Shown here: positions 49,836 through 63,228 of the stretch, piece by piece
Layout: every line of letters begins with the position of its first letter
Position numbering within the stretch: position 1 is the first letter of the stretch
Assembly (NCBI RefSeq): GCF_902635505.1
Contig: NC_045429.1
Span: forward strand, 38,833,831 to 38,897,830
Origin: Sarcophilus harrisii
Taxonomy: Eukaryota; Chordata; Mammalia; Dasyuromorphia; Dasyuridae
Direction: 5' to 3'
Length of the DNA stretch: 64,000 nucleotides
Notes under the pieces: model-generated
Database searches by the model: none
What the model saw: only the letters and a program-made list of their open reading frames with translations
What the model was told of the DNA's origin: nothing
Translations under genes and position numbers: made by a program

Positions 49836-52800
49836 TTCATAGCCTCTACAGTATCTAAGAACTCTGAAAATAATTCTTTAGTTATTTGATTTTGTGAGCC
49901 TTGAAACTCCTAATATCTACAAATTTCCTTTTCTTCTCTTTTTTTCATCACATCTTCTGATTTCATCAGAGTATGTTTCTTTATAAAATTGTTTTAAAAG
50001 ACAGCTCAAGTGATAATCTGGTGTTCCCTAAACACTAAAACAAAAGAAAAAGAAAACATTAAAAGTAAACTCAAAAAGACACAGGCATGGCAATTTATAT
50101 TAGTATGTGGAATACCCATGCTGATGGATTCTTAAAGCCTTCATAATAGGAATCTGTCAACTTAGTTGTTTAACTCCAGATACTTCAGTGGATCCCATTA
50201 CTGTAATTTCTGTCTAATTATGCTAGCTACCATCCATGTCTTCTCATCCTATATGACCTGTGTCTTGCCATAAAGTCATGGGGAGGTAGATCCCCAAATG
50301 TTGAAGCTCTGTTGAAATGATTCTATTAAAAATTCATGAATACCATGATAGCATTGGTTATCTGATAGTGGTTATTAATCCTTTTACTCCATTACCAGCC
50401 CACTTTTTTTCCCCAACACATCTCTTGTGCTATATCTTTTATATTATCATCTGAGAGTGTGTGGATCTCTTATGTTTATATCCATGATAAGTCATAACAC
50501 TAGAAAAGTCTATGTAGCAAAGTTCAGTAGATCAAGATTGAAGGGAAATTGAAATTAAAACTATTCCTTCTGGAACCCTACCAATTGGTACAGAGTAAAA
50601 GGTAAGCTTGTTGGTGTGAGGGATGGGTCCAGATGGGTCCAGAACTTTATTTTAAATGTCAACTTTTGTGAGTTAAAACACTGGGAAATGATTCATATGT
50701 TGCTAGATAGAGGTAGTTTCTATAATAATGGACCGGAAATGGGTATTTTCATCACTGTACAGGGTAGGGAGGGGACAGAAATCCCTGTGAGTGTCCTCCC
50801 AAGTGGGTAAAACCACCAAAACTGTTCTGACATACTCAAGTAATGAATGTGAGCACAAGGAAGTGTCTTATCTATGGTTGATCAGATAAATTGAGAAGTA
50901 AAACTAGGTCAGTAAAAATATAATGGAGTGAATGCATGAGCTCAGTAACAAGTATCTAGCTGGAGTAGGGTACGATGAGGAAAGTAAGAAATGGCTTCCT
51001 TCATATTTCCTGCAATACATCTGCTTTTTTCTAGCGTCCCTATCATATAAGAGTGAGTAGCTATAAAACAAAACCAAAGAAGTCAGCCCTTGACATTTGC
51101 CCCCTTGATTTTTACTTCTCTTACTGAGCCTGGGAGGAGATCCTGTTTCTTAGCCTCTTTTCATTAACTCTGCTGCCATCACTCTGTTTCACATTCCTTT
51201 CCTTAGGCTATCCAAATCCCCTGCCTATCCCCACACCGTGTTATATTTCCTTGCCTTGGGAGATGGGTACAAATTCAAAATTCCAAAAGGCCTCCCACAC
51301 GTGAGGAAAGCAGAATCTATCCCCCTACTCCTTAGGGCTGCTGTATAAATAATTTTTTTAATTGAACTTTGGTTCATTCACAGTTTTGCTTCTTCAAAGA
51401 CTGTAATGTACTTTCTTAGTGAAATCATGATAGTCTTATATGAAATTTCACAATTTATAGTTAAACATACATCCATAGCTGTACCATTTTTTTTTTTGTT
51501 TCTCCCCTCATCTTTCCAAAAGAATATCTTAATAATTATGATAGATTCTTATAGGTGCTCTCTCCCAATTAGGCAAATATCAAGGTATCCTCACTGTATC
51601 ATCCTGTGTAACTCTTTTTCACATCCTCTCAAATATTTTTACAGAGGGTCTACCCTATCAAATGCAGATTTTCTGCTAGACCTATTGACAGAGCCTGCAT
51701 ATGTCAAGAGCATTCCTCGACATGTAAATGATAGAGTACCTATTATTTAGGTTTTTTTTGGTTACACAATCCACATTGATTTTTGATCATGTACTGCATA
51801 TCATAATGCAGATTATAATTTTCTTTGGTGATAATTCTATGTGGTTACTTGTGTTCACTGAATACCTTTTTGGCAACAACAGCAATTTTAATTCTTCAGA
51901 GGTGGCTGTATTCCATGGCAAAACCACAGTATTTGAGGCAACATTTGTAAAGTGCTTATTACACTGCTCAATGTGTTTTTGAAAGATTGAATGTTCCCTT
52001 CCACCTTTTATACATATGTAGGATATACACACAATAATTTTGTAACAATGAGAAAATAGGTAATATAGGTCAATAATAAATGTTCTCTTAATTGTCTTTT
52101 TAGTGGTGATACTATTTTTTGATTTTTTCCTGTATGTCTGTCCATCTCTAACCTTCTTTCAGCCATCCTGAAAATTGTGTACTTAAAATTTATGTCCCCT
52201 CCAAAAGAAATCTCTTTGTGTCAAGCACAACTGTGCTTCCTGTCACATTTTTCTCAAATATTAGCTTCTACTTCCTCAAATGTTAAAAGTCAAATTCTGC
52301 TGGCTCCACTGCCTTGATGGTGAAAACAATTTGTTAGAAATTCTGACAAATTATTTACATTTTGGGTTTGCTATTTCCCAGTATCCTCCTTAAATAATCT
52401 TAGAATCACCCATGAGCTTTCTCATACTCATCTTGCTGATTTATGAGTCATTCTGCTAATCAGCTTCCCCTATTCTCTTCAATAAATTTTGCAAACTTTT
52501 TTTGGTTCTAATCTAATTTCACTGTATCTGCCTCTTCATCTGTCAAGGAGATAAAGTATTAGTTGGTTGATGCATGGTTATGGTAGTTGATAGGGATGGC
52601 CTTATTGTGGCAACAATACAAATCAGGGCTTGATTTATTAAAATGATGGAGAACATGTTAATAATTCAGAATAAAGTAGGTCCTGGGTATACATTTTGTT
52701 CCTTCAGAGGAAAATAAGAGGCTGTTAAACATTTACTAGCATTCCTCTTAATATAGGTAAAGTTGAATGAAAGAGAGAAGCTAAGGCATCTACTTAAGGC

Positions 52801-53765
52801 CTTAGTAGATATTTCAGTAGTTACAGAAGCAAAATGCCCTTTTGTTTGTGAGCATCATGTGTTGCTTCAGCTGTTTTTAGTTACCTCATTTTAGAATGTT
52901 TTGTCTGACAAACATTTCAGGAAGAATTCAAAGAGACTGAAAGGAATTGAATAAAGTTAAATAGGAAGTTGGTCTTGTATCTATGCGAATGTCATAGTAT
53001 CACTGAAATTTAATTTAATGGCAAGGAAGGCTGGGTCTCATGATTAAAAAGTAGGTTGGGAAAGCTGCCCCCTTAGTTCAAAATACTTTTGTAGTGCTCC
53101 GAGATCTTTCTTGTTTTGTCTAGAATGGTAGATCTATGTTAGGACTAATTATTTTATAACCTTTTGTTTTCTCTCTGGATGAGGAGTTTTAAGAAGCTGT
53201 TAGCAGATGTGCTTGATGGAGAGAGATTTAGTCTTAACTCTTGGAAGACCAGGGTTCAAAACCTTCCTTGTGACACATAAACTGTCTATGTGAACTTTGG
53301 GAAGGCATCACATCACTGGGCCCTTAATGAGCTATAGAGAGTCCTCACCTGCTTTATTTTTCAACTGAGAATTTTCTGTACAAATAAAATTATATAGAAC
53401 TAGGTATTTACCAAATGTTAGAAAAATCACCCCTTTATCCTGCTATTTATTCATTCTTAATTTCATGTATTTAATCTTAGCTTAAGAACTACACTATCTT
53501 CTCATTCTTTTTTTTATTCATACATTCATACATTTAATTATTCAATCATGTATTCAGTCAGTTATTTTAGGAAGAAGGAGTTTCTCACACTTTTATGAAT
53601 CAAACTATAATGAATAAATAGATACTGGTTAGCAGTGGAAATCACAACAGTTACTCCACCTGAAATCATATAAAAATACTTACATATCTGGGTTTCCTCA
53701 TTGTTTAATTTTATAAAAATTTATTTTGTGAATATTCATGAAACATTTGGACAACCCTTATCATA
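49836..53765. other. Intergenic, largely unassigned
   Basis: A weak MIR-like stretch at about 53225-53345 (GGAAGACCAGGGTTCAAAAC). No gene-like open frame with recognisable domains and no CpG island. Confidence 0.5.
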
Positions 53766-53769
53766 TTTA

Positions 53770-54205
53770 TCTTTTTTAAGCTTTGTACTTTTAAAACATA
53801 TACACAGATAATTTTTCAACATTGATCCTTGAATAGCCTTGTGTTTCAGATTTTCCCCTCCTTTCCCCCACCCCCTTCCTTAGATGGCAAGCAATCCAAT
53901 ATATGTTATATATGTTAAAATATATGTTAAATATGTGTAAACATTTATACAATTCTCTTGTTGCACAAGAAAAATCTGATCAAAAAGGAAAGAAAATGAG
54001 TAAGAAAACAAAATGCAAGCGAACAACAACAAAAAGAATGAGAACATTATGTTATGATCCACATTCAGTTCCCATAGGCCTCTGAGTATAGATTGCTTTC
54101 TACATCGCAGTATCAGAACTGGCATCAGTCATCTCATTGTTGGAAATAGTCACGTCCATCTGAATTGATTATCCTATAATCTTGTTGCCATATATAATGA
54201 TCTGC
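53770..54205 (-). mobile_element. L1 3' end, outer copy, first half
   Basis: TTTTAAGCTTTGTACTTTTA, GAAAAATCTGATCAAAAAGG and the segment up to TATATAATGATCTG form a reverse L1 3' UTR. It continues at 55259 after an inserted L1. Confidence 0.85.
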
Positions 54206-55258
54206 CGTGGAATAGATTAGGTTCAAAGGACAAAAACTTTAATAATCTAGTGTTAGACAAACCCAAAGACCTCAGCTTTTGGGATAAGAACTCACTGTAT
54301 GACAAAAACTGGAAATTGGAAATTAGTATGGCAGAAATTAGGCATTGACCCACATTTAACACCATACATCAAGATAAGGTCAAAATGGGTTCTTGACCTA
54401 GGCATAAAGAATGAGATTATATATAAATTAGAAAAACATAGGCTTGTTTACCTCTCAAACCTGTGGAAGAGGAAGGAATTTATGACCAAGGAAGAAGTAG
54501 AGATCATTATTGATCACAAAATAGAAAATTTTGATTATATCAATTGAAAAGTTTTTGTACAAACAAAACTAATGCAGACAAGCTTAGAAGGGAAACAATC
54601 TGGGAAAACATTTTTACAGTCAAAGGTTCTGATAAAGGCCTCATTTCCAAAATATATAGAGAATTGACTCTAATTTATAAGAAATCAAGCCATTCTCCAG
54701 TTGATAAATGGTCAAAGGAAATGAACAATTCTCAGATGGAGAAGTTGAAACTATTTCTAGCCATATGAAAAGATGATCCAAGTCATTATTAATCTGAGAA
54801 ATGATCAATGCTGATGGACATGGCCCTCTTCGACAATGAGATGAACCAAATCAGTTCCAATAGAGCAGTAATGAATTGAACCAGCGAAAGAACTCTGGGA
54901 AATGAGTATGAACTACTACATAGTAGAATTCCCAATCCCTCTATTTTTGTCCGCCTGCATTTTTGATTTTCTTCACTGGTTCATTGTACACTGTTTCAAA
55001 GTCTGATTCTTTTTTGTACAACAAAATAACTGTATGGACATGTATAGATATAGTGTATTTAACTTATACTTTAATATATTTAATATGCATTGGTCAACCT
55101 GCCATCTGGGGAAGGGGAAGGAGGGGAAAAAATTGGAACAAAAGGTTTTGTAATTGTCAATGCTGAAAAATTACCCATGCATATATCTTGTAAATAAAAA
55201 GCTATTAAATATATATATACATATTAAATATTAAATATATATATATATATATATATAC
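54206..55258 (+). mobile_element. L1 inserted into another L1, internally deleted
   Basis: The plus strand reads ORF2 C-terminal-domain sequence: HLTPYIKIRSKWVLDLGIKN, ETIWENIFTVKGSDKGLISK and HSPVDKWSKEMNNSQMEK, aligning with human L1 ORF2 (DPYLTPYTKINSRW, ATYSSDKGLISRIY, NNPIKKWAKDMN). Near 54803 it jumps straight to the 3' UTR, so the last 200-odd codons of ORF2 are missing. It ends in AATAAAAAGCTATTAAATAT plus a TA repeat. ATATATAATGATCTG before and ATATATATACAATCTG after look like a degraded target duplication. Confidence 0.88.
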
Positions 55259-55765
55259 AATCTGTTTTTGCTCATTTCACTTAGCACCATTTCATGTAAG
55301 TCTCTCCAAGTCTCTCTGAAATCATCCTGCTAGTTGTTTCTTATAGAACAATAATATTCCATAACATTCATATACCATAACTTATTCAGTCAATTTCCAA
55401 CTTATGGGTGTTCATTCAATTTCCAGTTTCTTTCCACTACAAAAAGGGCTGCCACAAACAATTTTGCACATGTGGGTCCCTTTCCTTCCTTTAAGATCTC
55501 TTTAGGATATAAGCCCAGTAGAAACACTGCTAGGTTAAAGGGTAAGCACAGTTTGATAACTTTTTGAGCATAGTTCCAAATTGCTCTCCAGAATGGCTGG
55601 ATATATTCACAATTCCACCAACAATATATCAGTGTCCCAGTTTTCCCACATCCCCTCCAACATTCGTTATTATCTTTTTCTGTCCCCTAAGCCAGTCTCA
55701 GAGGTGTGTAGTGATGTCTCAGAGTCATTATTTAATTTTTAAAGAATAAGGAACCCTATGTAAAC
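55259..55765 (-). mobile_element. L1 3' end, outer copy, second half
   Basis: Continues the outer L1: TTGCTCATTTCACTTAGCAC, CTATGGGTG-type ORF2 C-terminal region, AAAAAGGGCTGCCACAAACA, CAAATTGCTCTCCAGAATGG. Confidence 0.9.
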
Positions 55766-55832
55766 TCTTTTTTCCTCTAATATTGCAAGTTTTTTCATTC
55801 ATTTAAAATCTACATGTAATAATTACTTTTGA

Positions 55833-55950
55833 TCTAGAGGAAAGGATGGGGAAGGGAGGGAGAAAAAATTTTGGAACACAAGTTTTTGTAAGGGTGAATG
55901 TTGAAAACTATGCATATGTTTTGAAAATTGAAAATATAAAAAATATATCT
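55833..55950 (+). mobile_element. L1 3' terminal fragment
   Basis: GGGAAGGGAGGGAGAAAAAA, TTGGAACACAAGTTTTTGTA and TATGTTTTGAAAATTGAAAA match the forward L1 terminus, as at 13.03-13.13 kb. Confidence 0.8.
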
Positions 55951-56784
55951 CCAAGCATCTTTTTGCTTCATTTTCTCCATTTTAATTTAATGAAAAGAAA
56001 AAAAAAAAACTGTGAACACATAAAATATTGAAGGTATTGCACATTTTGTTACCTCATTACCTTGCAATAAAAATACTAATGCCTCAAAAAAAATCTACAT
56101 ATAGTTTTAGTGGGATCAGTTCTAGCTAAAGAAAGTGAAAGGATAATTTATTAGGACATTTTAGATAATTTACTAATTTTAATGCAGCCCCTTTAAGGTC
56201 ATACATTCTATATGATTCTTAGAGTAGTTTTTATTCACCCAGCAACCAAGTCTATAATGTTAATCATTTCCTCACCAAAACTTCAATTATGCCAAGCACT
56301 TTTTAATTATCCTCCAACCCACAAGTCTATTCTTAGCAGAAAGTCTGACTTCAGGAAAGGCAGTATTCTCCATCCACTGTGGCAGAAATCGACTTACCAC
56401 TTTGCAGCCCCACCCACGAGGAGACTTCTCTGAATTAAAAGCTACCAAATTCAATGTGTATTTTTAACTTCAATTAAAGTCATGTTTGGCATAAAAATGG
56501 AACACATTTTTTTGAAGCACAAAAAATTCTAGGTTGGGATTTCATGTTATTTTCAGAATTTAGTTTATTCTATGAATCATCTTTTTTTGAATTTCCGGGA
56601 AATCTGTGGCACCTATCAGTTATTTTGTTCTAGAGGAGGAAACATTTAGGCAGCTTTGCTTTCTTTTTTTCCATATTAGTAATGTTTTAAAATGTTATAT
56701 TGTTAGTGATTCTCTAGCACTCTCCAAATTATTTTGTATTTAGCATGGATCTAATTTGCAATTATTTATCTGTTTACTTATTGC

Positions 56785-56920
56785 CTCCCAAACCCTTCAA
56801 TTCCAATGGAATATTAGCTGGAGAACTAAGATTATTTTCTATCTTTCATATCCCCAAGGACTAACACTATGCCCAGGACACTGTAGAATCTTACTAAATG
56901 CTTGTTGAATTGAATTTGAA
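56785..56920 (+). repeat. L2 LINE 3' end
   Basis: CTATCTTTCATATCCCCAAG, CTATGCCCAGGACACTGTAG and AAATGCTTGTTGAATTGAAT match the L2 tail. Confidence 0.65.
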
Positions 56921-57198
56921 GGTAAACATTCTGAAACCAAAGAAGTAGAAAGGATATGGACAAAAAGCTACAGAAGTGAAATATGACTGAAACCAATTTC
57001 TTATCCAGGCAGAAATAGAAATGTAAATCCTTATTTTAAGAGAAAAAATAAACTTAGAAGAATTACTTTGTGGCTTTATAAACTATTTGTATTTTACCAA
57101 TGACTAATGAAGATAGCATATTAAATAGTATTAAGAAATGTTGGGTAAAACTTACTCATAAAAATTAAAACTGTGCACCCTAATGCAGAGAGTTCTCC

Positions 57199-57220
57199 CC
57201 CCCGCCCCCCCCCCACACAC
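57199..57220 (+). repeat. C-rich homopolymer tract
   Basis: CCCCCCC-G-CCCCCCCCCCC followed by ACACAC. Confidence 0.9.
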
Positions 57221-57794
57221 TAGTATGTAGTATTTAATTCAAATCAAGAAATATTTTAAGTGTCTATTTGTAAGGCCCTGTGCCAGGACCTGGCTTTCTT
57301 TCAGTAATCAAGATAAATTATTCCAGATTTTGTTTGAGGAAAAAAATATCTCTGATTTTATTAGTGACAAAAAAGGCAACTAGGACAACACCCACCACCA
57401 ATCTATACTCTTGACTACTCTCTCATTTATATACAATTTTCATGGGAGACATCTTTTTGCCTACCATCTATCAATGTATCTGTCTGTATCTAATCAATCC
57501 ATTCATACAAGTGAACAGCATCTCTTTTATTGGGTTTTGGGGAGAAGAAGGTTTACATAAGCAATAGTTTACAGTGAAGTACATCATTGCTGTTTTATAG
57601 AATAGATGATTATATTGTGCTCATTTGTTGAAAAACATTTGGTAGCATATTGTTTGTCCTTTATTCTCAGAAAGGACCAAGATATCAGAGAGGGGATGCT
57701 GTGACGTGCAGGTGAACTGGATTTAAGAGAGAGGGCTGTGAGAGCCTCACTTCCCCTTCTAGAGCCATCTGGGTCCAGTGGCCAGATGTAGATC

Positions 57795-57970
57795 ACAATC
57801 CTGACCAGATGTGTTGTTGGATTTGGAGTCAGGAAGGCCTGCATTCATATCTTTCCTTGGACTCTTACAAGCATTGTAACTTTGGGAATATCTCTGAGTC
57901 TTCTATTCAGTAAATTGAAGGAGTTGCACCTGATGGCCCCTTCTAGCTCAAAATATCTGATCTGTGATCC
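57795..57970 (+). repeat. MIR/MAR-type SINE
   Basis: GGATTTGGAGTCAGGAAGGC, CTGCATTCATATCTTTCCTT and AGGAGTTGCACCTGATGGCC fit a MAR/MIR-type SINE. Confidence 0.75.
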
Positions 57971-58928
57971 CTAGGGAAAAGCCTAAATGAACACAGAACC
58001 TGGGAGTTATATATCATACTTTTTTGGGAAGAGAGAAAGCTATTAGAGGATCAGCATTGTTGGGTATAATTTCCCTCTGCAAAGAGTTTTTTTTTTTTTA
58101 AATAGAACTTTAATTCGTATCTTTTTTTTTTTTTCATCTATATTTCCCCTTACACTCCTCTCCACCCAGAGAAGTGATGAGAGACATCTTCTTATGTTTG
58201 ATCTCTTGTTTGGAGTCACACATGTTCTTTTACAACCTTATTTGTAAATTAGGAAAACTATCTTTAATTCATAGTTTTGATCCCTAAAAGATTCAATCAG
58301 AAAGTTACTGAATTATGGGGGAACCATTGGAATAATAATGAATTTATTTTACACTCTGTTTTATTGCTCCATGCTCTGGCATTAGAAAACAAATATTTTC
58401 CTGCAATTTTAAATTTTGCTAACTGGTCATTTGAATTTTTTGAGTAATTCATAAAGACAAGATAATTTTGATTATATACACGATTGAAGTTTTTGCCATT
58501 GAAAATAGGAAAAAAACCAATATGGCTGAGGACACCAAATTCAACTGGCTAGAAGGCTACTTTTTCAGCTTGGAAATGAACAGATTGCCTGGGGCTATAT
58601 GAACATCATGATTTTAATTTGTGATCTATAGTTTAAGCTTTCTAACTTAGTGAAGAATGGAAAGTATATAGAACTGGAATCTTTGTTCTGGACCAAGGGA
58701 TCTTAATTTATTGTGTTGTGGACTTTTTGGGCAGTTTGGAAAAATCACAAAGAATTATAAATTAAATGAATTGAAATACAATGATCAAAAATAAGAATTA
58801 AAAAAATTTAATTCACAGACTCCAGGTTATTTGCTATTACCCAATATTAAAACTCTTGAGCTAATTTCCTTTTGTACCAGGTTTTCTATCTCCCTATAGA
58901 TCAGAGTAGGGGGAGGAAGAGTAGGAAC

Positions 58929-59455
58929 TTATTTTTTTATTAAAGCTTTTTGTTTTCAAAACACATGCATGGGTAATTTTTCAAACATTATTCCATGCAA
59001 AACCATGTGTTCCAATTTCCCTTCCCTTCCCCTCACTCCCTCTCCTAGATGGCAAGTTATATATGCATACATATTTCCACAATTAGATTTCTGTACAAGA
59101 AAAATCAAAATTGGAAAAATGAGAAAGAAAATAAAATGCAGTCAAACAACAAAAAGTGAAAATGCTATGTTGTAATCCACACTCAGTTCCCGTAGTTCTC
59201 TCTTCTGGGTGTGGACGGCTCTCTTATCACAAGATCATTGGAACTGGCATCAGTCATCTCATTGTTGAAAAGATGATCAATCAAAATTGATCATCATCAT
59301 ATAAGCTTGCTATTTTTGTGTGCAATGATCTCAATCATTTTACTTAGCATCAGTTCATGTAAGAATTTTCAGGCTTCTCTGAAATCATCCTGCTGGTCGG
59401 TTCTTATAGAACAATATTTTATAACATTCATATACCATAATTTATTCAGCCATTC
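58929..59455 (-). mobile_element. L1 3' end
   Basis: TTTTTTTATTAAAGCTTTTT, ACACATGCATGGGTAATTTT, then CATCAGTTCATGTAAGAATT and TTTATTCAGCCATTC in the ORF2 C-terminal region. Confidence 0.88.
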
Positions 59456-59647
59456 ATTCAGTAAACTGAAAATTCAAAAGAGAAGACTCATAGAGCATGA
59501 CTTTGGAAGAGACAGAATAAGGGAGAACATGGATACAACTGTCTGAAAAAAATATTCTGAAACAGGAGGAAAAGGAGAATACATGAAAAAATATATACCA
59601 TATCCTATATCAATATAATTGATTTTTATGAATTATTTTATTACATA

Positions 59648-59895
59648 ATTTGTGTTCAATCATTTCAGTCATGTCTGATTTTTTTGTGACACTATTTGAG
59701 ATTTTCTTGATAAATATACTAGCCATTTCCTTCTCTGGCTCATTTTATATTTAAGGAAACTGTGAGGCAAACAGGATTAAGTCCCTTCCCAGGTTCATAT
59801 AAATAATTAGCATCTGAGGCCTTATTCAGACTTGGAAAGATAAACCTTGAGTTCAGACTTGAAATTCTGTTGACTGCACTACTTACATGCCCCTA
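59648..59895 (-). repeat. Marsupial SINE, long form
   Basis: CAATCATTTCAGTCATGTCT, CATTTCCTTCTCTGGCTCAT and GGCAAACAGGATTAAGTCCC match the reverse long SINE. Confidence 0.85.
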
Positions 59896-60059
59896 TGTAA
59901 TTAATAACTCTTTAACAAAAACCAAATAACTATTAAAAATAAAAAAGTAAAATCTCAAACTCAGCATTTAAAAAGTTAGAACTAAATGCTTCAAGTTTCT
60001 ATTCAATCTAACACATAGCCACCACATTAACTCATAATTAATAGTAACTATTATTTGAC

Positions 60060-60768
60060 CATGTTTGTGAAACTTTAATGACCCCATATGAATATAAGAT
60101 GAAATACAAATGCCTGAACCTGCATTTGAAGTCCTACACAATTTGGCTCTCACCTACCTTTCAAAACATTTCATATTATTACTCCACTTTACTTCCTGGA
60201 AATTCTGTAGCTAAACTGGCCTAATAGTGATTTCCTCAAACTCAATATTTGATTGACTATTTGCATACTATTATATAGGCTGCCTCCTATCCTTAGAATA
60301 TATACTCCCTCCTTGCCTCTGCCTTTCCAAAGGTTCTCTAGCAGAAAGCCTGTTTAATTTTTCTTTCTGTATCCATAGGCCTTCATAGTACCTGGAATAT
60401 AGTAGACATTGAATAAAGTTTACTAGCTTCCTTCAAGCTTCAGTTCAGGCCTATATGAAATTTCTCCTGATCTCTACAGATGCTGGGGCTCTCTCTTAAA
60501 CTATTTGTATTTTATTATCTGTTTGTATATGTATACATGCATATATATGCAAAAATATACATATATATATATACATGCCTATCTGCATGCTATTTATGTG
60601 TATGTAGATGGATGAATGGATGAATAGATAGATGGATAGACAGATTTTTCTAATAGAATGCAAACCCATTGAGGGCAGGGATAGTTTTGTTCTTCTCTTT
60701 GTAGTTTTATAAGTGCGTTGTTTTGCGCATGGTAGGGGCTTAACAAATTTTTGTAGAATTCAACTGAA
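60060..60768 (+). mobile_element. L2 LINE fragments with an embedded microsatellite
   Basis: GAAGTCCTACACAATTTGGC and CTTCATAGTACCTGGAATAT give one L2 segment; TTTCTCCTGATCTCTACAGA, GAGGGCAGGGATAGTTTTGT and GGTAGGGGCTTAACAAATTT give a second L2 tail, split by a TATA/GATGGATA simple repeat (about 60525-60645). Confidence 0.75.
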
Positions 60769-60992
60769 AGAAAGGTTCAGAGAATAACATAGATTGATAC
60801 CAAGAAGCTTGAGCTCATTATAGGGACCCAAAGAAGGTTTAGTGGGAGATATGAAGGCAAAGAAATTGTCAGGGTTAAGAATTCAGAGTTCAAAGTCTTG
60901 ATTTACTTTGATGTGATGCTTTAAGGATTGCAAAAAACTTTGTCATCTTATTCTAATAGTAACACTGTGAGATAAATGCTATTTTTAGAAGG

Positions 60993-61503
60993 AAGGGAAT
61001 AAGCATTTATATAGCACTACTATGTGTCAGGTGTGTTTTTTCCCAATTTATTTATTTTAAAATAAAATTATAGCTTTTTATTTTCAAAATATATGTAAAG
61101 ATATTTTTCAATATTCACCCTTGTAAAACCTTGTGTTCCAAATTTTTCTCCCTTCCTCCCCTCCACTCCCTTCCCTAGACAGCAAGTAATTAAATGTATA
61201 ATTCTTCTGTACCCGTTTCCACATTTGTTATGCTGTACAAGAAAAGTCAGATCAAAAAAGGAAAAAACATGAGTAAGAAAACAAAAAGGTGTCTCCCCCC
61301 CAACCCCCTACAAATATTATCTCTTTTGATTGTTACAACAACCCTGGGAGGTCAGGACTATTATTATCCCCATTTTATTTTTGAGGAAACTGAATCAGGT
61401 GTTGTGACTTTTCCAGGGTCACACAGCAATTAAGTAACTGAGATAGCATTTGAATTCAGACTTCTAGACTTTAGACCTTCCACTGTGCTTCCTAGCTACC
61501 CAT
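60993..61503 (-). repeat. MIR-type SINE split by an L1
   Basis: First part: GGAATAAGCATTTATATAGC, ACTATGTGTCAGGTGTG. Second part: CTCTTTTGATTGTTACAACA, TTATCCCCATTTTATTTTTG, GGTCACACAGCAATTAAGTA. The L1 at about 61033-61296 separates them. Confidence 0.85.
61033..61296 (-). mobile_element. L1 3' end inserted in a MIR
   Basis: TTATAGCTTTTTATTTTCAA, TTCACCCTTGTAAAACCTTG, AAGTCAGATCAAAAAAGGAA are reverse L1 3' UTR. A short AGGTGT occurs on both sides. Confidence 0.88.
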
Positions 61504-62685
61504 TAATTTGTCCCAGGAGACAAAACACTTGAAATTAAGGGAATTTATTCATACTAGAATGGATGTTCTAAAGGGCAGAGTGAAAAGCTGTAGGGAGCTA
61601 GGCAGGGAAGGCATAGACTTGAGAAGGGAAAGAGCTCAGCTGGATACGGAGAATAAAGGAATGGCTAACAGGGGGAGGGGATTTTTGCCTAAGGCAGTAA
61701 TTCAGGGTTGACCATTGAGTGAACAGAGTTTACTGAATTAATCAGCTGAAGCTTCCAATTAGAATATGTTGTTGTCTGGATCCTGACAAATATGAGGTTT
61801 TTCTATCACTATTGCCCACAATCCATAAAACCTCAGACTTTGTCAGAGCAAGGGAATTCACTTCTGCAAACAGAAATCATGAGTTAGACCCACTTAGGGT
61901 GATAAGCTTGACCTGTCCTTGGCGATTTAAAAGGACCTTGGTATGTTTGTTGTTAATGAAGAGAAAAATAATTCTTAAATGTTGCACAATACAGATAGTT
62001 TTTAAGAGCATCTGGCATATGGGGTATAGACTCTGGAAAGAATAGACCATTCCATCCCATTTGCTTTGTAAGAATCTTTTTTGTGCTAAAGTTTTGCCCC
62101 ATTGAATTTCCCACCTGCCAGCCTCAAAAGAAGACTTAGTTTAAGAGAAATAGAGGATGAGAAGAGCAAAGTTTCCGCAGGGAAACTTTGCATTTGATTT
62201 GAACCCACAAAATGCTGAAATCCTTCCCATTGGGAATGGATTTAAGAAATTATTTTAGCTCTACTCAAAAGGGTCACTTTTGGATGTGGCTCCAATTTAT
62301 TTTTCTAGCCTTATTTCACACTGCTTCCTTTCACCCACTCTATCTTCCATTCACTACATGTTGATGCTTTATCTTATCCTGTTTTCTCTTAACTCTATGT
62401 ACTTCTAATAATTATTTTTCTCCCTTACATCAACTTATTACCCTTCTGCTCACCTATCAAGGCCCAATTCAAGCACAACAATTTTGGGGAAAATGTTTTT
62501 CTATCCCTATGACTCAAAGTATCCTCCCCTGATCTAGATTTACTGATATATCCTCCTCTTGTCCATATTTTTCCCCATCCCCACCCCAATCTACATCTTC
62601 TCATCCTCTATAAGTTGTCTTTGTGAATGACACTTCTTTCCCCACAAATCCAAGCCTCTTCTGAATTTCCGTTACTTTTGAGGAA
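61504..62685. other. Intergenic, nothing recognised
   Basis: No repeat family or coding exon recognised with confidence. Confidence 0.5.
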
Positions 62686-62689
62686 CTGC

Positions 62690-62950
62690 ATCCTCTTAGA
62701 TACCCAGATTCATAACTTCTATGTGACCTTTGATTCTTCACACATCTCATAATTCTGCCAAATACTTTAATCAAAAGATCACTTCATTTTATATAGACCA
62801 ACTTCAAGCAAGTTTCTAACTTCTCAGCATCTCATATATTTTCTATTATCTCCATTCACGCAGCCACCAGCCAATTTCAGGAGCTTATTACCTTTACATG
62901 GACTATTATAGCAACCTTATTATCTCTGGTGGAGAGAGTTTCCATACTAT
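62690..62950 (+). mobile_element. L2 LINE ORF2 remnant
   Basis: CTATGTGACCTTTGATTCTT, ACGCAGCCACCAGCCAATTT and ACATGGACTATTATAGCAAC follow the L2 3' coding region. Decayed. Confidence 0.65.
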
Positions 62951-63228
62951 GATTCTTCTTCAGAAATGACATCCTAGATCTGGATATACATAAGTCATCA
63001 AGCATTTCTCTACCAGTAGCCAAGGCACTTGTAAAGAGCATCTATTTACCAAAATTTGTTGAATTGAATTTGGACTGAAGTAGAATGATACATAATGTGG
63101 TTCTATGGAAGAAAATCGATTCTCATTATTTCTATTTTACTTTGGGCTTTTGATTTTGTTTCATTTTAGATAATGTCTTTCCTATTGTTAGTTTTCAATA
63201 TTAATACATGAAAATAAAAGGTGACAGA

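Noticed and set aside
54299-54768. Two plus-strand open frames that look like a protein-coding gene
   Set aside because: They align with the human L1 ORF2 C-terminal domain (LKSFCT, SDKGLIS, DKWSKEM), so they belong to the nested L1.
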